Source of the DNA: DASVHS01 sp035468985
Lineage (GTDB): Bacteria > Acidobacteriota > Thermoanaerobaculia > Gp7-AA8
DNA: 64,000 nucleotides
Direction of reading: 5' to 3'
Assembly: GCA_035468985.1 (NCBI GenBank)
Contig: DATISF010000076.1
Location: 96,321 to 160,320, forward strand
Part shown: positions 26,686 to 36,210 of the stretch, one piece after another
How the letters are laid out: each line of letters begins with the position of its first letter
Position numbering within the stretch: the stretch's first letter is position 1
Made by a program: the position numbers and the translations under genes
Notes under the pieces: generated by a model
The model's database searches: none
The model's input: the letters and a program-made list of their open reading frames with translations, nothing else
What the model was told of the DNA's origin: nothing

Positions 26686-27309
26686 ATGAACAACACACAG
26701 TACTTCGACGACGTAGCAGGACAGTGGGACAACATGCGGACTCGGATGTTCTCGGACGAGGTCCGGGAGTCGGCGCTGAGGATTGCGGACGTTCAGGCCG
26801 GCGGAACAGCCGCGGACATCGGCGCGGGCACCGGCTTCCTGACCGAAGCATTGCTCGGGCGCGGGCTGCGGGTGATCGCCGTCGATCACTCGGCTCAGAT
26901 GCTTGAGCAAATGAAGAACAAATTCGCAGAATCAGGCCGGCTGCAGGTCAAGCTGGGGGAATCGGAGCAACTTCCGATCGACGACGGTGCCGTCGACCAC
27001 GTGTTCGCGAACATGTATCTGCACCATGTCGAATCGCCCCCAGACGCGATTCGCGAGATGGCCCGAATCCTCAAGCCGTCCGGAACCCTCGTCATTACGG
27101 ATGCGGACGAGCACACGCACGAGTTTCTTCGAATCGAGCATCACGACCGGTGGCTTGGATTCAAGCGCGACGATGTTCACCGCTGGTTTGTCGAGGCCGG
27201 TCTCAGTGACGTTGCCGTCGCCGGCATCGGCCAGAAATGCCGCGCCACATCAAAGTCACTTGACGACATGGCCGACATCACGATCTTCGCCGCGTCGGGC
27301 CGCAAGTGA
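26686..27309 (+). CDS. Class I SAM-dependent methyltransferase
   Basis: 207 residues with the Rossmann SAM-binding motif I ADIGAGTGFLTEAL (about residues 40-53), the acidic end of strand 2 (VIAVDHSAQML) and motif IV/post-motif DHVFANMYLHHVESP, typical of UbiE/small-molecule methyltransferases. The ATG at 26686 has a perfect AGGAGG five bases upstream; the longer frame from 26602 is rejected. It is followed after eight bases by a PEP-mutase family gene, so the two form an operon. Upstream, 26583-26685 holds an imperfect palindrome near GTAGTGACTAC resembling the GTAACTACTAC before trmB, suggesting TrmB control. Substrate unknown; an arsenite-type methyltransferase is not supported because no cysteine motif is present. 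Confidence 0.87.
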   Translation: MNNTQYFDDVAGQWDNMRTRMFSDEVRESALRIADVQAGGTAADIGAGTGFLTEALLGRGLRVIAVDHSAQMLEQMKNKFAESGRLQVKLGESEQLPIDDGAVDHVFANMYLHHVESPPDAIREMARILKPSGTLVITDADEHTHEFLRIEHHDRWLGFKRDDVHRWFVEAGLSDVAVAGIGQKCRATSKSLDDMADITIFAASGRK

Positions 27310-27317
27310 GGGGAACC

Positions 27318-28172
27318 ATGACTGCAAACACTGCACAGAAAGCTTCGGCTGAGCAGTTTCTCGCCCTCCATCACTCGCGACGGCCCTTCGTACTGGGCAA
27401 TTGCTGGGATGTGGTCACGGCCGCACTGTTCGAACGCGAGGGGTTCCGGGCCATCGGTACCTCGAGCTATGCAACGGCGGCGACGCTCGGCCTGAACGAC
27501 GGCGAGCACATCGCGCTCCAGGAGACGGTGGACCTGGTCAGGCGGCTCACCCGCCGGGTCAAAGTTCCGGTCAGCGCCGACATCGAGACGGGATACGCGG
27601 AGACGATTGACGGAGTCGTGCAGTCGGCCAGAGCCGTCCTGGCGGCAGGTGCCGTGGGGATCAACATCGAAGACAGCACCGGCGATCCGGAACGGCCACT
27701 TTCCGACCTGACCCTTCAATGCGAGAAGATCGCCGCGATTCGGGCCATGACAAACGAGGCCGGATTTCACCCGGTCATCAACGCGCGCACCGATGTCTAT
27801 CTTCTTGCGAACGGCAATGCCCGCCTGCGACTACGCGAAGCGATCGATCGGGGTCGTGCGTACGCGAAAGCAGGAGCTGACTGCGTGTTCGTCCCAGACA
27901 TGGGCGATCTCGACGCTGCCATGATGAGGCAGCTGGTCAGCGAGATCGGCGCTCCGATCAACATCGTCGCCGGCGCGTCGACCCCACCGATGGCAAAGCT
28001 CGAGGAGATCGGAATCGTCCGCGTCAGTCTGGGACCGAGGGTCATGCGGGCGGCTCTGGGACTGTTTCGCGGGATCGCACGTGAGATCCTCGACCTGGGA
28101 ACGTTCGCGAAGATGACGGCCGGCGCTCTCTCGTACGAAGAGACGAACCGGCTGCTGGCTGATCGGACATGA
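27318..28172 (+). CDS. Isocitrate lyase / PEP mutase family protein
   Basis: 284 residues with the PEP-mutase/isocitrate-lyase barrel: GNCWDVVTAALFE at the start, TSSYATAATLGLND, the Mg-binding DIETGY (about residues 90-95), GINIEDST and INARTDVYL. The nucleophilic cysteine motif KKCGH of true isocitrate lyases is absent, so it is probably a C-C or P-C bond lyase or an oxaloacetate-decarboxylase-like member of the PEP-mutase group. ATG 27318 has AGGGGA close upstream. Co-transcribed with the methyltransferase. Confidence 0.85.
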   Translation: MTANTAQKASAEQFLALHHSRRPFVLGNCWDVVTAALFEREGFRAIGTSSYATAATLGLNDGEHIALQETVDLVRRLTRRVKVPVSADIETGYAETIDGVVQSARAVLAAGAVGINIEDSTGDPERPLSDLTLQCEKIAAIRAMTNEAGFHPVINARTDVYLLANGNARLRLREAIDRGRAYAKAGADCVFVPDMGDLDAAMMRQLVSEIGAPINIVAGASTPPMAKLEEIGIVRVSLGPRVMRAALGLFRGIAREILDLGTFAKMTAGALSYEETNRLLADRT

Positions 28173-28277
28173 CCCCGAGCCCGATGCCGCTCGACGACGC
28201 TCAACTCGGAGAACGGCCGCGGCTCAATGCCGCAGCGGAGACATCCGTTCGGGAGGCGTGGCCTGGGGTTCCAGTCG

Positions 28278-29309
28278 TCACTGACGCCCGGCGTCCTTGG
28301 TGCCGGTCAGCTCCTTGTACATGTCTTCGACGTTAGGCTGCGCGAAATTCTGGAACGCGAAAGGCTTGTACGTTTCCGGCAGGGTCAGCTGCTGCCTGGC
28401 CTGCTCGAGCGTCAGGCCCTCGGCGATCGCCTTCTTCACGCGGATGCGGAGGTCGTCGAGGTAGTTTCGAAACTCGCGGAGCTCCGCGGCGGTCGCTGGC
28501 TGCCCGTGACCAGCCGCGAATCGCGCGGTCGGATACCGGCTCAGAATTGTGTCCAGCGACGGAATCCAATCGTTCACGGTTGCGTCGACGAGATTGGGAA
28601 GCGTCTTCGACCACACCATGTCGCCGGTGAAGAGCACGTTGGCGTCGGGGACGAAGACCAGCACATCGCCTCCTGTGTGCCCGGGCAGCGTGATGAGCTG
28701 GACCTCGCGCTTGCCGACGCGCAGGTGAACGACGCCGGAACCGAACGTCTCGGTCGGATTCGTGAGCTGGATCGCCTGCATGGCATCGAGCCGGCGCACC
28801 TGGCGTTCCAGCTGCGTTCGTTTGGCGGCCTGATCCTGCGGCGTTTCGGCGAGCTGCTTCGCAGCGTCGTCCCGCCGTTTCTTCAACTCCTCGGCCGACG
28901 GGAGAAACCGGCGGTTCTTCGTTGTCTGCCACTCCATCACGTGGTCGTGCGCGATGATCGGAACATTGCGCGCGGCGAACAGCTGATTGCCGCCCGTGTG
29001 GTCGAGGTGGTAGTGCGTGTTGACCACGAACCGGATCGGTTTCGGTGTCAGCTTCCCGATCTCCGCGATCAACTCGTCGCAGGCAGCCGGCGTGAAGAAT
29101 GTGTCGACGACCACGACGCCGTCGTCGCCCACGATGAAGCCGGCATTGCCGGACGCCAGCCCCCCGGGCTTCGCGACTGCTGCATAGACGCCATCGGCGA
29201 GTTTGACCAGATCGAAATCGTCGTTGGGTGTCGTGACGTCCGCGTGGGCGACGCCGGCCGAGCCGAGAAGCAGTGATCCAACCAGGGCGAATTGGGCAAG
29301 GGTTCGCAC
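28278..29309 (-). CDS. Exported MBL-fold metallo-hydrolase
   Basis: 343 residues. Signal peptide MRTLAQFALVGSLLLGSAGV ending at AHA, then a metallo-beta-lactamase fold with the zinc motif THYHLDHTGG (HxHxDH), LPGHTGGD (third His) and FTGDMV (bridging Asp). The insert of about 60 charged residues between strands (KKRRDDAAKQLAETPQDQAAKRTQLERQ) probably forms a helical hairpin. A C-terminal region of 60 residues follows the fold. Exported zinc hydrolases of this form act on varied esters or lactams; antibiotic hydrolysis cannot be assumed. It stands alone, with 105 bases before and 129 bases after it that show nothing recognisable. Confidence 0.87.
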   Translation of the reverse strand: MRTLAQFALVGSLLLGSAGVAHADVTTPNDDFDLVKLADGVYAAVAKPGGLASGNAGFIVGDDGVVVVDTFFTPAACDELIAEIGKLTPKPIRFVVNTHYHLDHTGGNQLFAARNVPIIAHDHVMEWQTTKNRRFLPSAEELKKRRDDAAKQLAETPQDQAAKRTQLERQVRRLDAMQAIQLTNPTETFGSGVVHLRVGKREVQLITLPGHTGGDVLVFVPDANVLFTGDMVWSKTLPNLVDATVNDWIPSLDTILSRYPTARFAAGHGQPATAAELREFRNYLDDLRIRVKKAIAEGLTLEQARQQLTLPETYKPFAFQNFAQPNVEDMYKELTGTKDAGRQ

Positions 29310-29438
29310 GTTCTACCTCCGAATACTCGCAACCGGCGCGCGCCGATCGAAGCGCATCGTTTGCGGCATTCTCTCAGAAACGATCGCGCCGGAAGGCGGC
29401 CTTGCGACCGCCTTCCCGACCAAGTCGTCGAAGCGCGC

Positions 29439-32400
29439 CTACTGTTGCAGTCGAATGATCGCGACAACGCCGAGCAGCGCGCCGAGCAGCAGCAACGCCC
29501 ATGTCGATAGCGCGGGGATCGCGGCCGGCGCAACAATCGTCACGTTCGTATTCGCCGTGGCCGTGTTGTTGCCCGTGTTGGGATCGCTCTCGGAGGCCGT
29601 AACCGTCGCCGTGTTCGAGATGGAGGCCGGCGCGGCGGGCATCTTGATCGTCAGTGTGATCACGGCGCTCGCGCTGGTCGCCAGCGAGCCGATCGAGCAT
29701 GTGACCGTCGACGTTCCGCTGCACGAGCCCTGGCTCGGCACCGCCGAAACGAATGACGTTCCGGCCGGGAGGATGTCCGTCACGGTCACGTTCGTCGCGG
29801 CGCTTGGGCCGTTGTTCGTCGCCGTGATCGTGTAGATCACATTGGTGCTCGTCATCGCCGTGGCCGCCCCCGTCTTCGTGATCGCGAGATCAGCGCTGCC
29901 GACAGGGGAAGCCACATTCGTCACCGCCGTCGCCGCGTTGTTGCCGGGAGTTGGATCGCCCTCAGTCGCCGTAACCGTCGCCGTATTCGAGATGGAGGCC
30001 GGAGCGGCCGGCATCTTGATGGTCAGAGTGATGACAGCGTTCGCGCCGCTGGCCAGCGAGCCGAGCGAGCACGTGACCGTCGACGTTCCGCTGCACGAGC
30101 CCTGGCTCGGCACCGCCGAAACGAATGACGTCCCGGCCGGGAGGACATCCGTCACGGTCACGTTCGTCGCCGCGCTCGGGCCGTTGTTCGTCGCCGTGAT
30201 CGTATACGCAACATTGGCGTTCGTCGTCGCTGTTGCCGCCCCTGTCTTCGTGACTGCGAGATCGGCGCTGGCCACAGGGGACGTCACGTTCGTAACCGCC
30301 GTCGCCGCGTTGTTGCCCGCATTGAGATCGCTCTCGGCAGCCGTGACCGTCGCCGTGTTCGAGACTGAAGCCGGACCTGCCGGCATCGTGATCGTCGGTT
30401 TGATCACGGCGCTGGCGCCGTTCGACAGCGTACCGAGTGAGCACGTGACCGTCGATGTGCCGCTGCACGAGCCCTGGCTGGTCACCACCGAGGCGAATGC
30501 GGTCCCGGGCGGGAGGACATCCGTCACGGTGACGTTCGTCGCGCCGGTGGGGCCGTTGTTCGACACCACGATCGTGTAGGTCACATTGGCATTCGTCGTC
30601 GCCGTTGCCGCTCCCGTCTTCGTGATCACGAGATCGGCGCTGCCGGGCACATCGTCGTTCAGGATCGTTCCCTGTGCCTGGGAATGGAGAATCGTTGCGT
30701 TCGTCGGATTGGTGAGATTGACGAAGAAGGTCTCGTCGCCTTCGAATATCGTGTCGCCGTTGACCGGCACCGCGACGGTCTTCGACGTCTGTCCGGGGTT
30801 GAACGTGAGTACGCCCGACTGGCCGGTGTAATCATTGTTCGCCGCCATCGCCAGGCCGTCGGCCGTGGCGTAGTTGACGGTGACCGTCGACGCCGAGCTC
30901 GCGGTGAGCTGCACCGTGAAGTTCGCGTTCGTGATGCCGGAGTTGCCTTCCGTCACCGTCACATCGCTGATGGAGATGCCAGGCAACGCCAGGCCATCGT
31001 CGTTGAGAATCGTGCCGACGCCGAAGCCTTTGGCGAGAATGGCGCCGCCGGTGGGCACGCCGAGGTTCAGGAAGAAGGACTCATTCGGCTCCACGGTCGT
31101 GTCGCCGATGATGCTGATCGAACGTTGTACCGTGGTGTCACCGGGGAAGAAGATGATCGTGCCGCTGGTCGTCACGTAGTCCGAGCCGGCGGTCGCTGTG
31201 TTGGCCGCGAGGGTGAACGGCACCGTAATGGTGCTCGAGGAAGGGTTCGACAGCGTGATCGCGAACGTCATGTTCGTCGTACCGCTGTCCCCTTCCACGA
31301 CAAACGGGTCGGTAATCGAGATCGACGGATTCGCCTCATTGTTGATGATCGTGCCGATTCCCTGCCCGTCGCTGATCGAGGCGTTGCCGGGATTGAAAAG
31401 ATTGACGAAGAAGGTCTCGTTCGGCTCGGTCGTGGTGTCGCCATTGACCAGAACGCTGATCGTCTTCGTCGTCTCTCCGGGAGCGAACAACAGATTGCCG
31501 CTCACTGGCTGGTAGTCGGAGTTGGCGACGGTGGCCGTTCCGTCGGCGGTGGCGTAGTCGACGGTGACAAAGAACGGCGAGGCCACCGACAAGGTGACGG
31601 TAAAGTCGAAGCTCGTCGTGCTGGCGTTGCCTTCGCCGAGTGTGACGTCGCTGATGGAGAGGGACGGCGACACGTCGTCGTTCTTGATCACCCCGAAGCC
31701 CTGATTGTCGGCGATGGTGGCGTTCGTTGGATTGGTGAGATTGACGGAGAACGTCTCGTCCGCCTCCGGAGCAAGGTCGCCGAGGATCGTGACGCTGACC
31801 GTTTGGGTCGTCTGGCCCGGGTTGAATGTGACCGTGCCACTGGTGGCCGTGTAGTCGGAGCCGGCCGTCGCCGTGAGGTCCGCTGTGGCGAAGTTCACCG
31901 TGACCGTCGACGCCGAAACGGCGGACAGGAAGACATTGAACGTCATCGTCGACGAGCCGGCGTTCCCCTCGGTGATCTGTGCGTTGCCGATGCTGATCGA
32001 CGGCGTGGCGGGAGTCGTGACGGCCTGGCAGAGCGAAAACTCCGACGTGTTGCCTTGCGAGTCGGTGGCGGTCGCCGTGACGAACCCGCCGGCAGCGCCG
32101 GGGAAGGTGGCATTGAAGGTCCCCACGCCCGATGCGTCGGTGCTGACGTTCACCTCGCCCAGGTACGTCTGCCCCTCGCCCGCGCCCGATGGATCGCAGG
32201 CGGGGCTCTGGAAAAACTGCACCGCGTAGGTGCTCAACGGCATGCTGCCAAGGATCCCGGCTATGGTCACGTTGCCGCCGCCGAATTGAGCTGAGTTGAT
32301 GAAGGGCGAGTTCTGCAGATCGTTGAAGAGGCCCGTATCGCCGTCGCCGACGTCGTTCGGCGTGATGCCGTCGTCCCCGAGGTCGATACCGAGTGTGCCG

Positions 32401-33464
32401 TTGCTGTAGATGGAGTTGTAGCGGATCGCATTCCGGCGCGAAACGCCCGTCAGGTCCGACTTCAGCGCCACGCCTGCTTTCGTGTTGAAGGCGATGATGT
32501 TCGGCTCGGCCAGCGTGCCGATCGTGTTCGCACTCACGCCGCCGGAGAAACCGTCGGTGAGGGTGATGCCGTACGTGTTCGGAATCGCCGCCGTCCCGTC
32601 GGCGCTGGTGCCGACCTTGTTGCCGACGACGAAGACGTTGGTCGTGGTGTTCACGAGCAGGATCCCGGCTGAGAGCGTGGGGTCCAGGTTGTTGCCGGAG
32701 ATGACGTTGCCCCTGATGGTGTTCGTGCCCGAGCCGTTGAACGAGATGCCGACATGATTCGGGACCGCCGCTGTTCCGGCCGCGTTGGTTCCGATGTAGT
32801 TGTTTCGGATCACGTTGTTGATCGTCCCGAAGTCGCCGAGGCTGATTCCGGCCGAGTTGTTGCCGGAGATGACGTTGCGCCCGGCGGGGGTTGCGCCGCC
32901 GATGCCGTTGCCGGAGGCACTGTTCAGGATGAACAACGCGTTGCCGTTCGCCGTCGAGAACGTCGCCCCGCTACCCGTGGCGTTCGTGCCGAGGAAGTTG
33001 CCGTCGACGAGCACGTTCTGGGCGCCGTTGAGGAGGATGGCGTTGTTCCACTTCGTCATCAGCAGGCCTTTGACTTCGCCACCGTTGACCGTATTGGCCA
33101 GGCTGAGGCCCGTTCCGCTCGGAATGCTGCTTCCGTTCAGCTCGATCTGCAGCACGGCGTTGTCGCCGACCGACAGCGTGTTGACGCTCGATCCCGCCTG
33201 CGAGTAGCCGTTGATCACGACGGCCTCGGTGATGTTCGGAAGGTTCGTCAGCGGCGCGATCGTCTGTAGACCGGCCGCGGGAATGGCGAACGTGATGGTA
33301 TCGGCGCCCGGCGTCGTGTTCGCGTCGGTCATGGCCTGACGCAAGGACCCCGCACCGGAGTCGTTCGTATTCACAACGCTGAATGTCGCCGCCTGCGCAC
33401 AAACCGCAAACAACACCGCGATGACCAGGGCACAGGGCATTCTCAGGAATGTCGATGACCGCAT
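29439..33464 (-). CDS. Large secreted protein: beta-helix, four Calx-beta, three DUF11, sorting tail
   Basis: 1341 residues from ATG 33464, which gives a good signal peptide (MRSSTFLRMPCALVIAVLFA, cleavage near CAQA) and a GGGAGA site upstream; the frame start at 33512 is rejected. A CSLREA-like segment (NDSGAGSLRQAMTDAN) opens a right-handed beta-helix (to about residue 480). Four Calx-beta domains follow, each with an EG[ND]xG start and a PNETF/ADETF-type turn (ATADGTATVANSDY is a typical core). Three near-identical DUF11 repeats (DLAVTKTGAATATTNANV) and the tail IPALSTWALLLLGALLGVVA end it. Calx-beta domains bind calcium. It parallels the giant protein at 17.5-25.1 kb and is probably displayed at the surface. 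Confidence 0.9.
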   Translation of the reverse strand: MRSSTFLRMPCALVIAVLFAVCAQAATFSVVNTNDSGAGSLRQAMTDANTTPGADTITFAIPAAGLQTIAPLTNLPNITEAVVINGYSQAGSSVNTLSVGDNAVLQIELNGSSIPSGTGLSLANTVNGGEVKGLLMTKWNNAILLNGAQNVLVDGNFLGTNATGSGATFSTANGNALFILNSASGNGIGGATPAGRNVISGNNSAGISLGDFGTINNVIRNNYIGTNAAGTAAVPNHVGISFNGSGTNTIRGNVISGNNLDPTLSAGILLVNTTTNVFVVGNKVGTSADGTAAIPNTYGITLTDGFSGGVSANTIGTLAEPNIIAFNTKAGVALKSDLTGVSRRNAIRYNSIYSNGTLGIDLGDDGITPNDVGDGDTGLFNDLQNSPFINSAQFGGGNVTIAGILGSMPLSTYAVQFFQSPACDPSGAGEGQTYLGEVNVSTDASGVGTFNATFPGAAGGFVTATATDSQGNTSEFSLCQAVTTPATPSISIGNAQITEGNAGSSTMTFNVFLSAVSASTVTVNFATADLTATAGSDYTATSGTVTFNPGQTTQTVSVTILGDLAPEADETFSVNLTNPTNATIADNQGFGVIKNDDVSPSLSISDVTLGEGNASTTSFDFTVTLSVASPFFVTVDYATADGTATVANSDYQPVSGNLLFAPGETTKTISVLVNGDTTTEPNETFFVNLFNPGNASISDGQGIGTIINNEANPSISITDPFVVEGDSGTTNMTFAITLSNPSSSTITVPFTLAANTATAGSDYVTTSGTIIFFPGDTTVQRSISIIGDTTVEPNESFFLNLGVPTGGAILAKGFGVGTILNDDGLALPGISISDVTVTEGNSGITNANFTVQLTASSASTVTVNYATADGLAMAANNDYTGQSGVLTFNPGQTSKTVAVPVNGDTIFEGDETFFVNLTNPTNATILHSQAQGTILNDDVPGSADLVITKTGAATATTNANVTYTIVVSNNGPTGATNVTVTDVLPPGTAFASVVTSQGSCSGTSTVTCSLGTLSNGASAVIKPTITMPAGPASVSNTATVTAAESDLNAGNNAATAVTNVTSPVASADLAVTKTGAATATTNANVAYTITATNNGPSAATNVTVTDVLPAGTSFVSAVPSQGSCSGTSTVTCSLGSLASGANAVITLTIKMPAAPASISNTATVTATEGDPTPGNNAATAVTNVASPVGSADLAITKTGAATAMTSTNVIYTITATNNGPSAATNVTVTDILPAGTSFVSAVPSQGSCSGTSTVTCSIGSLATSASAVITLTIKMPAAPASISNTATVTASESDPNTGNNTATANTNVTIVAPAAIPALSTWALLLLGALLGVVAIIRLQQ

Positions 33465-33886
33465 TTGCGCTCTCCCGTCGGCTTTGTTCGATGGATCAAT
33501 GGCTGTCCGCAACGAGGACAGCCTGAAACAGGGCGCCGACCGGCGTTCCGTCCTTGAGCCTTGCGGAGAGTTTCATTGTGTTGTGGTCTCCGGCCGCCAA
33601 TGGCGATTCGGGCTGCCTTGGCGAGATCGGTCCGTCTTCAATGGTCACTACACTGGAATTGTCAAGCCTATTCATGCAGAAAGGCGGCGTATACCGTCAG
33701 ATGATGCGATTCGTGAGCGGTACACCTTCGAAACGGTCAAGAATCCGAATCGATATGCAACAAACTGCGGCCGTTTCTGCAACGCCGATCGGGTCGTTTC
33801 ACATAGGAGAGGCCGACATGGAGCTTGATTCTGGCCAACTGTGACTGGTCACAACTCGGGCACTGACTGAAGCCACCGTGATCTAA

Positions 33887-33985
33887 GGAACCTCTGAACA
33901 AGTCGTCATCCTGAGTCGGCGAAGCGCGACGAAGGATCTCAGGATCCGAAAACGCCTGCCATTTCGAGATCCTTCGCCGTCTTCG
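33887..33985 (+). repeat. Dispersed 140-bp element, copy 3, right end missing
   Basis: The left inverted repeat GGAACCTCTGAACAAGTCGT and about 80 bases of body match copies 1 and 2; similarity ends near CCGTCTTCGGCAGG, so the right terminal repeat is lost. It sits in the 794-base gap 33465-34258. The rest of that gap shows no supported gene: 33465-33886 is comparatively AT-rich and must hold the promoter of the Calx-beta gene. Confidence 0.75.
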
Positions 33986-34112
33986 GCAGGCTGGGGCTTG
34001 TGCGGGCGAATTGAATGGCTACTGTTCATCTCCGGCATGCCTGAATCGCCTGGCGCCAGTCCGGTCGCGGCACCGGCGCTGGATCGTCGCGGGCGTGTCG
34101 CGGAATGGCGCG

Positions 34113-34248
34113 ATGACAGAAGAAAGAAGCCTGCTCGCCGCGCGGCTCGAGATAGCGCGAAAGAGCGGCGAGCTGTCCCGAAATCTCCAACCTCGAGCCG
34201 GAGATGGAACGTCAGGTCGAAGCGCTTCTGAACGGGATCGGACTCTGA
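34113..34248 (+). pseudogene. Possible remnant of a short gene, frameshifted
   Basis: ATG 34113 opens a frame reading TEERSLLAARLEIARKSGELS. A different frame continues with NLEPEMERQVEALLNGIGL and a stop at 34248. Together they look like one short helical protein of about 45 residues broken by a single-base shift near 34190. The family is not recognised, and chance cannot be excluded. Confidence 0.25.
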
Positions 34249-34258
34249 GGCGCAGCGC

Positions 34259-34897
34259 TCACCGCGCCGCGTCGGCTTTCCTGATCAGCTTCTTCACCGG
34301 CTTCGCGATCCGCTCGGCCACGATCTGGTAGCCGCGCGCGTTCGGATGGATCTCATCGCTCTTCAGCGACGGGTCCGTCCAGATGCCTTTGAGCACGCCG
34401 GCGACGAGCAGGCAATGCTCGTCCTTGGCCACGCGCTCGTACATGTCTGCGTAGTTCACGTTGAGACTCGGGAAGCGATATCCGATTAGGATGACCATTG
34501 CTCCCGCCGCCTCGATCTTCCGAATGATCGCCCGTAGATTCGCCTCGGTGGTCGCGATCGGTACGCCGCGCAGAAAATCATTGCCGCCGAGTCCGACGAT
34601 GACGATGCGCGGATCGCGAGTCAGCACGTCGGTGTCGATGCGCGCCAGGGCCATGTCGGCCGTGTCGCCGCTCACGCCGGCGTTGATGATCGGAACTCCG
34701 ATGATCGCCGCCATGCGCGTCGGGTAATCCTCCCCTGGCTGCGCGCCATACCCGGCTGTCAGCGAATCGCCGAACGCGATGATGTTCGTTCCGCGCGAGC
34801 CGAGATTCGCGACTTTCGAGTACGGCGACGGCCAGAGCATCCAGACGAGCAGGATCAGCAGCACGGCTGCGCCGGCAACGATCTGCGGTTTCTTCAT
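34259..34897 (-). CDS. SGNH/GDSL esterase (TesA-like)
   Basis: 212 residues, membrane-anchored or exported by an N-terminal hydrophobic helix (VAGAAVLLILLVWMLW). All SGNH blocks are visible: block I FGDSLTAGYG with the nucleophile Ser, block II Gly in NAGVSGDTA, block III GGNDF with Asn, and block V DEIHPNARGY with Asp and His. Such enzymes release acyl groups from lipids, aryl esters or acyl-CoA in the periplasm. ATG 34897 overlaps the MFS stop as ATGA. As the last gene of the acyl-catabolic operon it may free the substrate outside the inner membrane. Confidence 0.9.
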   Translation of the reverse strand: MKKPQIVAGAAVLLILLVWMLWPSPYSKVANLGSRGTNIIAFGDSLTAGYGAQPGEDYPTRMAAIIGVPIINAGVSGDTADMALARIDTDVLTRDPRIVIVGLGGNDFLRGVPIATTEANLRAIIRKIEAAGAMVILIGYRFPSLNVNYADMYERVAKDEHCLLVAGVLKGIWTDPSLKSDEIHPNARGYQIVAERIAKPVKKLIRKADAAR

Positions 34898-36210
34898 CCG
34901 CGCCGTTCCATGTCGCGCGCCACGGTCCTCGTCGCCGCGAACAGCACGAAGGTCAGCGCGACGCTGAGAATCGGAATCAGGTACATGGCCGAATGCAGTC
35001 CCGCGCCGCGGAACGGCTCGAGCGCGGTGCGCGTTGCGTCTGTCACTCCGGCCACCGCGGCGGCGCGCCGTGTGAAGTAATCGCTGACCATTCCCGTCAC
35101 CAGCGGTCCGAACGACGCACCAAGCACGTACATCGCGAAGAAGTACAAGGCCATCGCCGTACCGCGAAGCGACGGCTCGACGACATCGTGCAGCGTCGCG
35201 TACACGCTCGAATAGTAGACGTACATGGCCATGCAGCCGGCCGCGGCGAACACGGCGAACGCGATCGTCGCGTGCGCCGGCCTGCTCAAGGCCAGGAGAA
35301 GCAGCGGAGCGGAGATCAGGATCGCCGTGCCGCCGACGATCAGCCGTCCGTCGCGGCGCCGGATCGACATGCGGTCCGCGAGTGCGCCGCCGGCGATCAG
35401 GCCGGGCGCGCCGGCCAGCCCGAACACGATCATCGAGATCATCCCCGCCTGCCGCAGCGTCGCGCCGTGATAGCGCATCAGCAGCGGCGCCAGAAACGAT
35501 CCGAGCGCGTACATGTTGAAGTTGTGCAGAGCGCCGGAGGCGATCAGCCACCAGAGCGTCGGAATCGAGAGGAGCCTGCGCCACACGTGGGGCCGGCTCT
35601 CAGTCGGCCCGGACCGGCCGAGAGCCGCTCCCGCGTCCTGCATCCCGCGCTGGGGCTCAACGATGAACATCGCCGCGATTGCGCAGATCACGCCCGGGAT
35701 TCCGGCGATGAGGAACGCGGCGCGCCAACCCCACGCCTGCGCCACGAAGCTGCTCACCAGATACGAAAGCGCAATGCCGATCGGAAGTCCGAGCATGAAG
35801 ATCGACATCGCCCGCGCGCGACGTCCGGGAGGTACGAGATCGCCGATGAGCGACGTCGCCGCGGGCGCGCATGCGGCCTCACCGACTCCGACTCCGAGTC
35901 GTGTGGCGAACATCTGTCCGAAGTTGCGCGTGAGGGCCGAGAGGCTCGTCAGCGCGCTCCAGAGCAAAACGGCGATGCTGAGAATGGCCTTGCGCGGCTT
36001 GCGGTCGCTCAGCCGCCCGAGGGGAATCCCGACCAGCGCATACAGCAGCGTGAACGCGGTGCCGAGCGCGCCCAGGGCGCTGTCGCTGAGGGCCCATTCG
36101 CGCCGGATCGGCTCGGCCAGCGCGCCGCCGATCTGGCGGTCGAAAAAATTCATCGTGTTGATCGCGAAGAGGACGGTCAGCGCGTACGTGGTGCCGGTTC
36201 TTTCGCTCAT
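34894..36210 (-). CDS. MFS transporter (spinster-like)
   Basis: 438 residues with twelve predicted helices. MFS motif A is GRLSDRKPRK between helices 2 and 3, and the N-terminus (LFAINTMNFFDRQIGGALAEPIRREW) is typical of spinster-like transporters of lipids or aromatic acids. The gene overlaps its neighbours on both sides by ATGA, within the acyl-catabolic operon, so it probably moves the substrate or a product across the inner membrane. The loop between helices 6 and 7 (about residues 195-215, GRSGPTESRP) is encoded by a hairpin repeat also found elsewhere in the window. Confidence 0.9.
   Translation of the reverse strand: MSERTGTTYALTVLFAINTMNFFDRQIGGALAEPIRREWALSDSALGALGTAFTLLYALVGIPLGRLSDRKPRKAILSIAVLLWSALTSLSALTRNFGQMFATRLGVGVGEAACAPAATSLIGDLVPPGRRARAMSIFMLGLPIGIALSYLVSSFVAQAWGWRAAFLIAGIPGVICAIAAMFIVEPQRGMQDAGAALGRSGPTESRPHVWRRLLSIPTLWWLIASGALHNFNMYALGSFLAPLLMRYHGATLRQAGMISMIVFGLAGAPGLIAGGALADRMSIRRRDGRLIVGGTAILISAPLLLLALSRPAHATIAFAVFAAAGCMAMYVYYSSVYATLHDVVEPSLRGTAMALYFFAMYVLGASFGPLVTGMVSDYFTRRAAAVAGVTDATRTALEPFRGAGLHSAMYLIPILSVALTFVLFAATRTVARDMERRG
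35591..35609. repeat. GC-rich hairpin repeat inside the MFS gene
   Basis: GGCCGGCTCTCAGTCGGCC, a stem-loop of the same family as the array at 58.2-58.3 kb (core CTCTCAGT or ACTGAGAG). It is followed by a second, partly complementary run GGCCGAGAGCC. Both are read in frame and fall in the cytoplasmic central loop, where added residues are tolerated. Confidence 0.6.
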
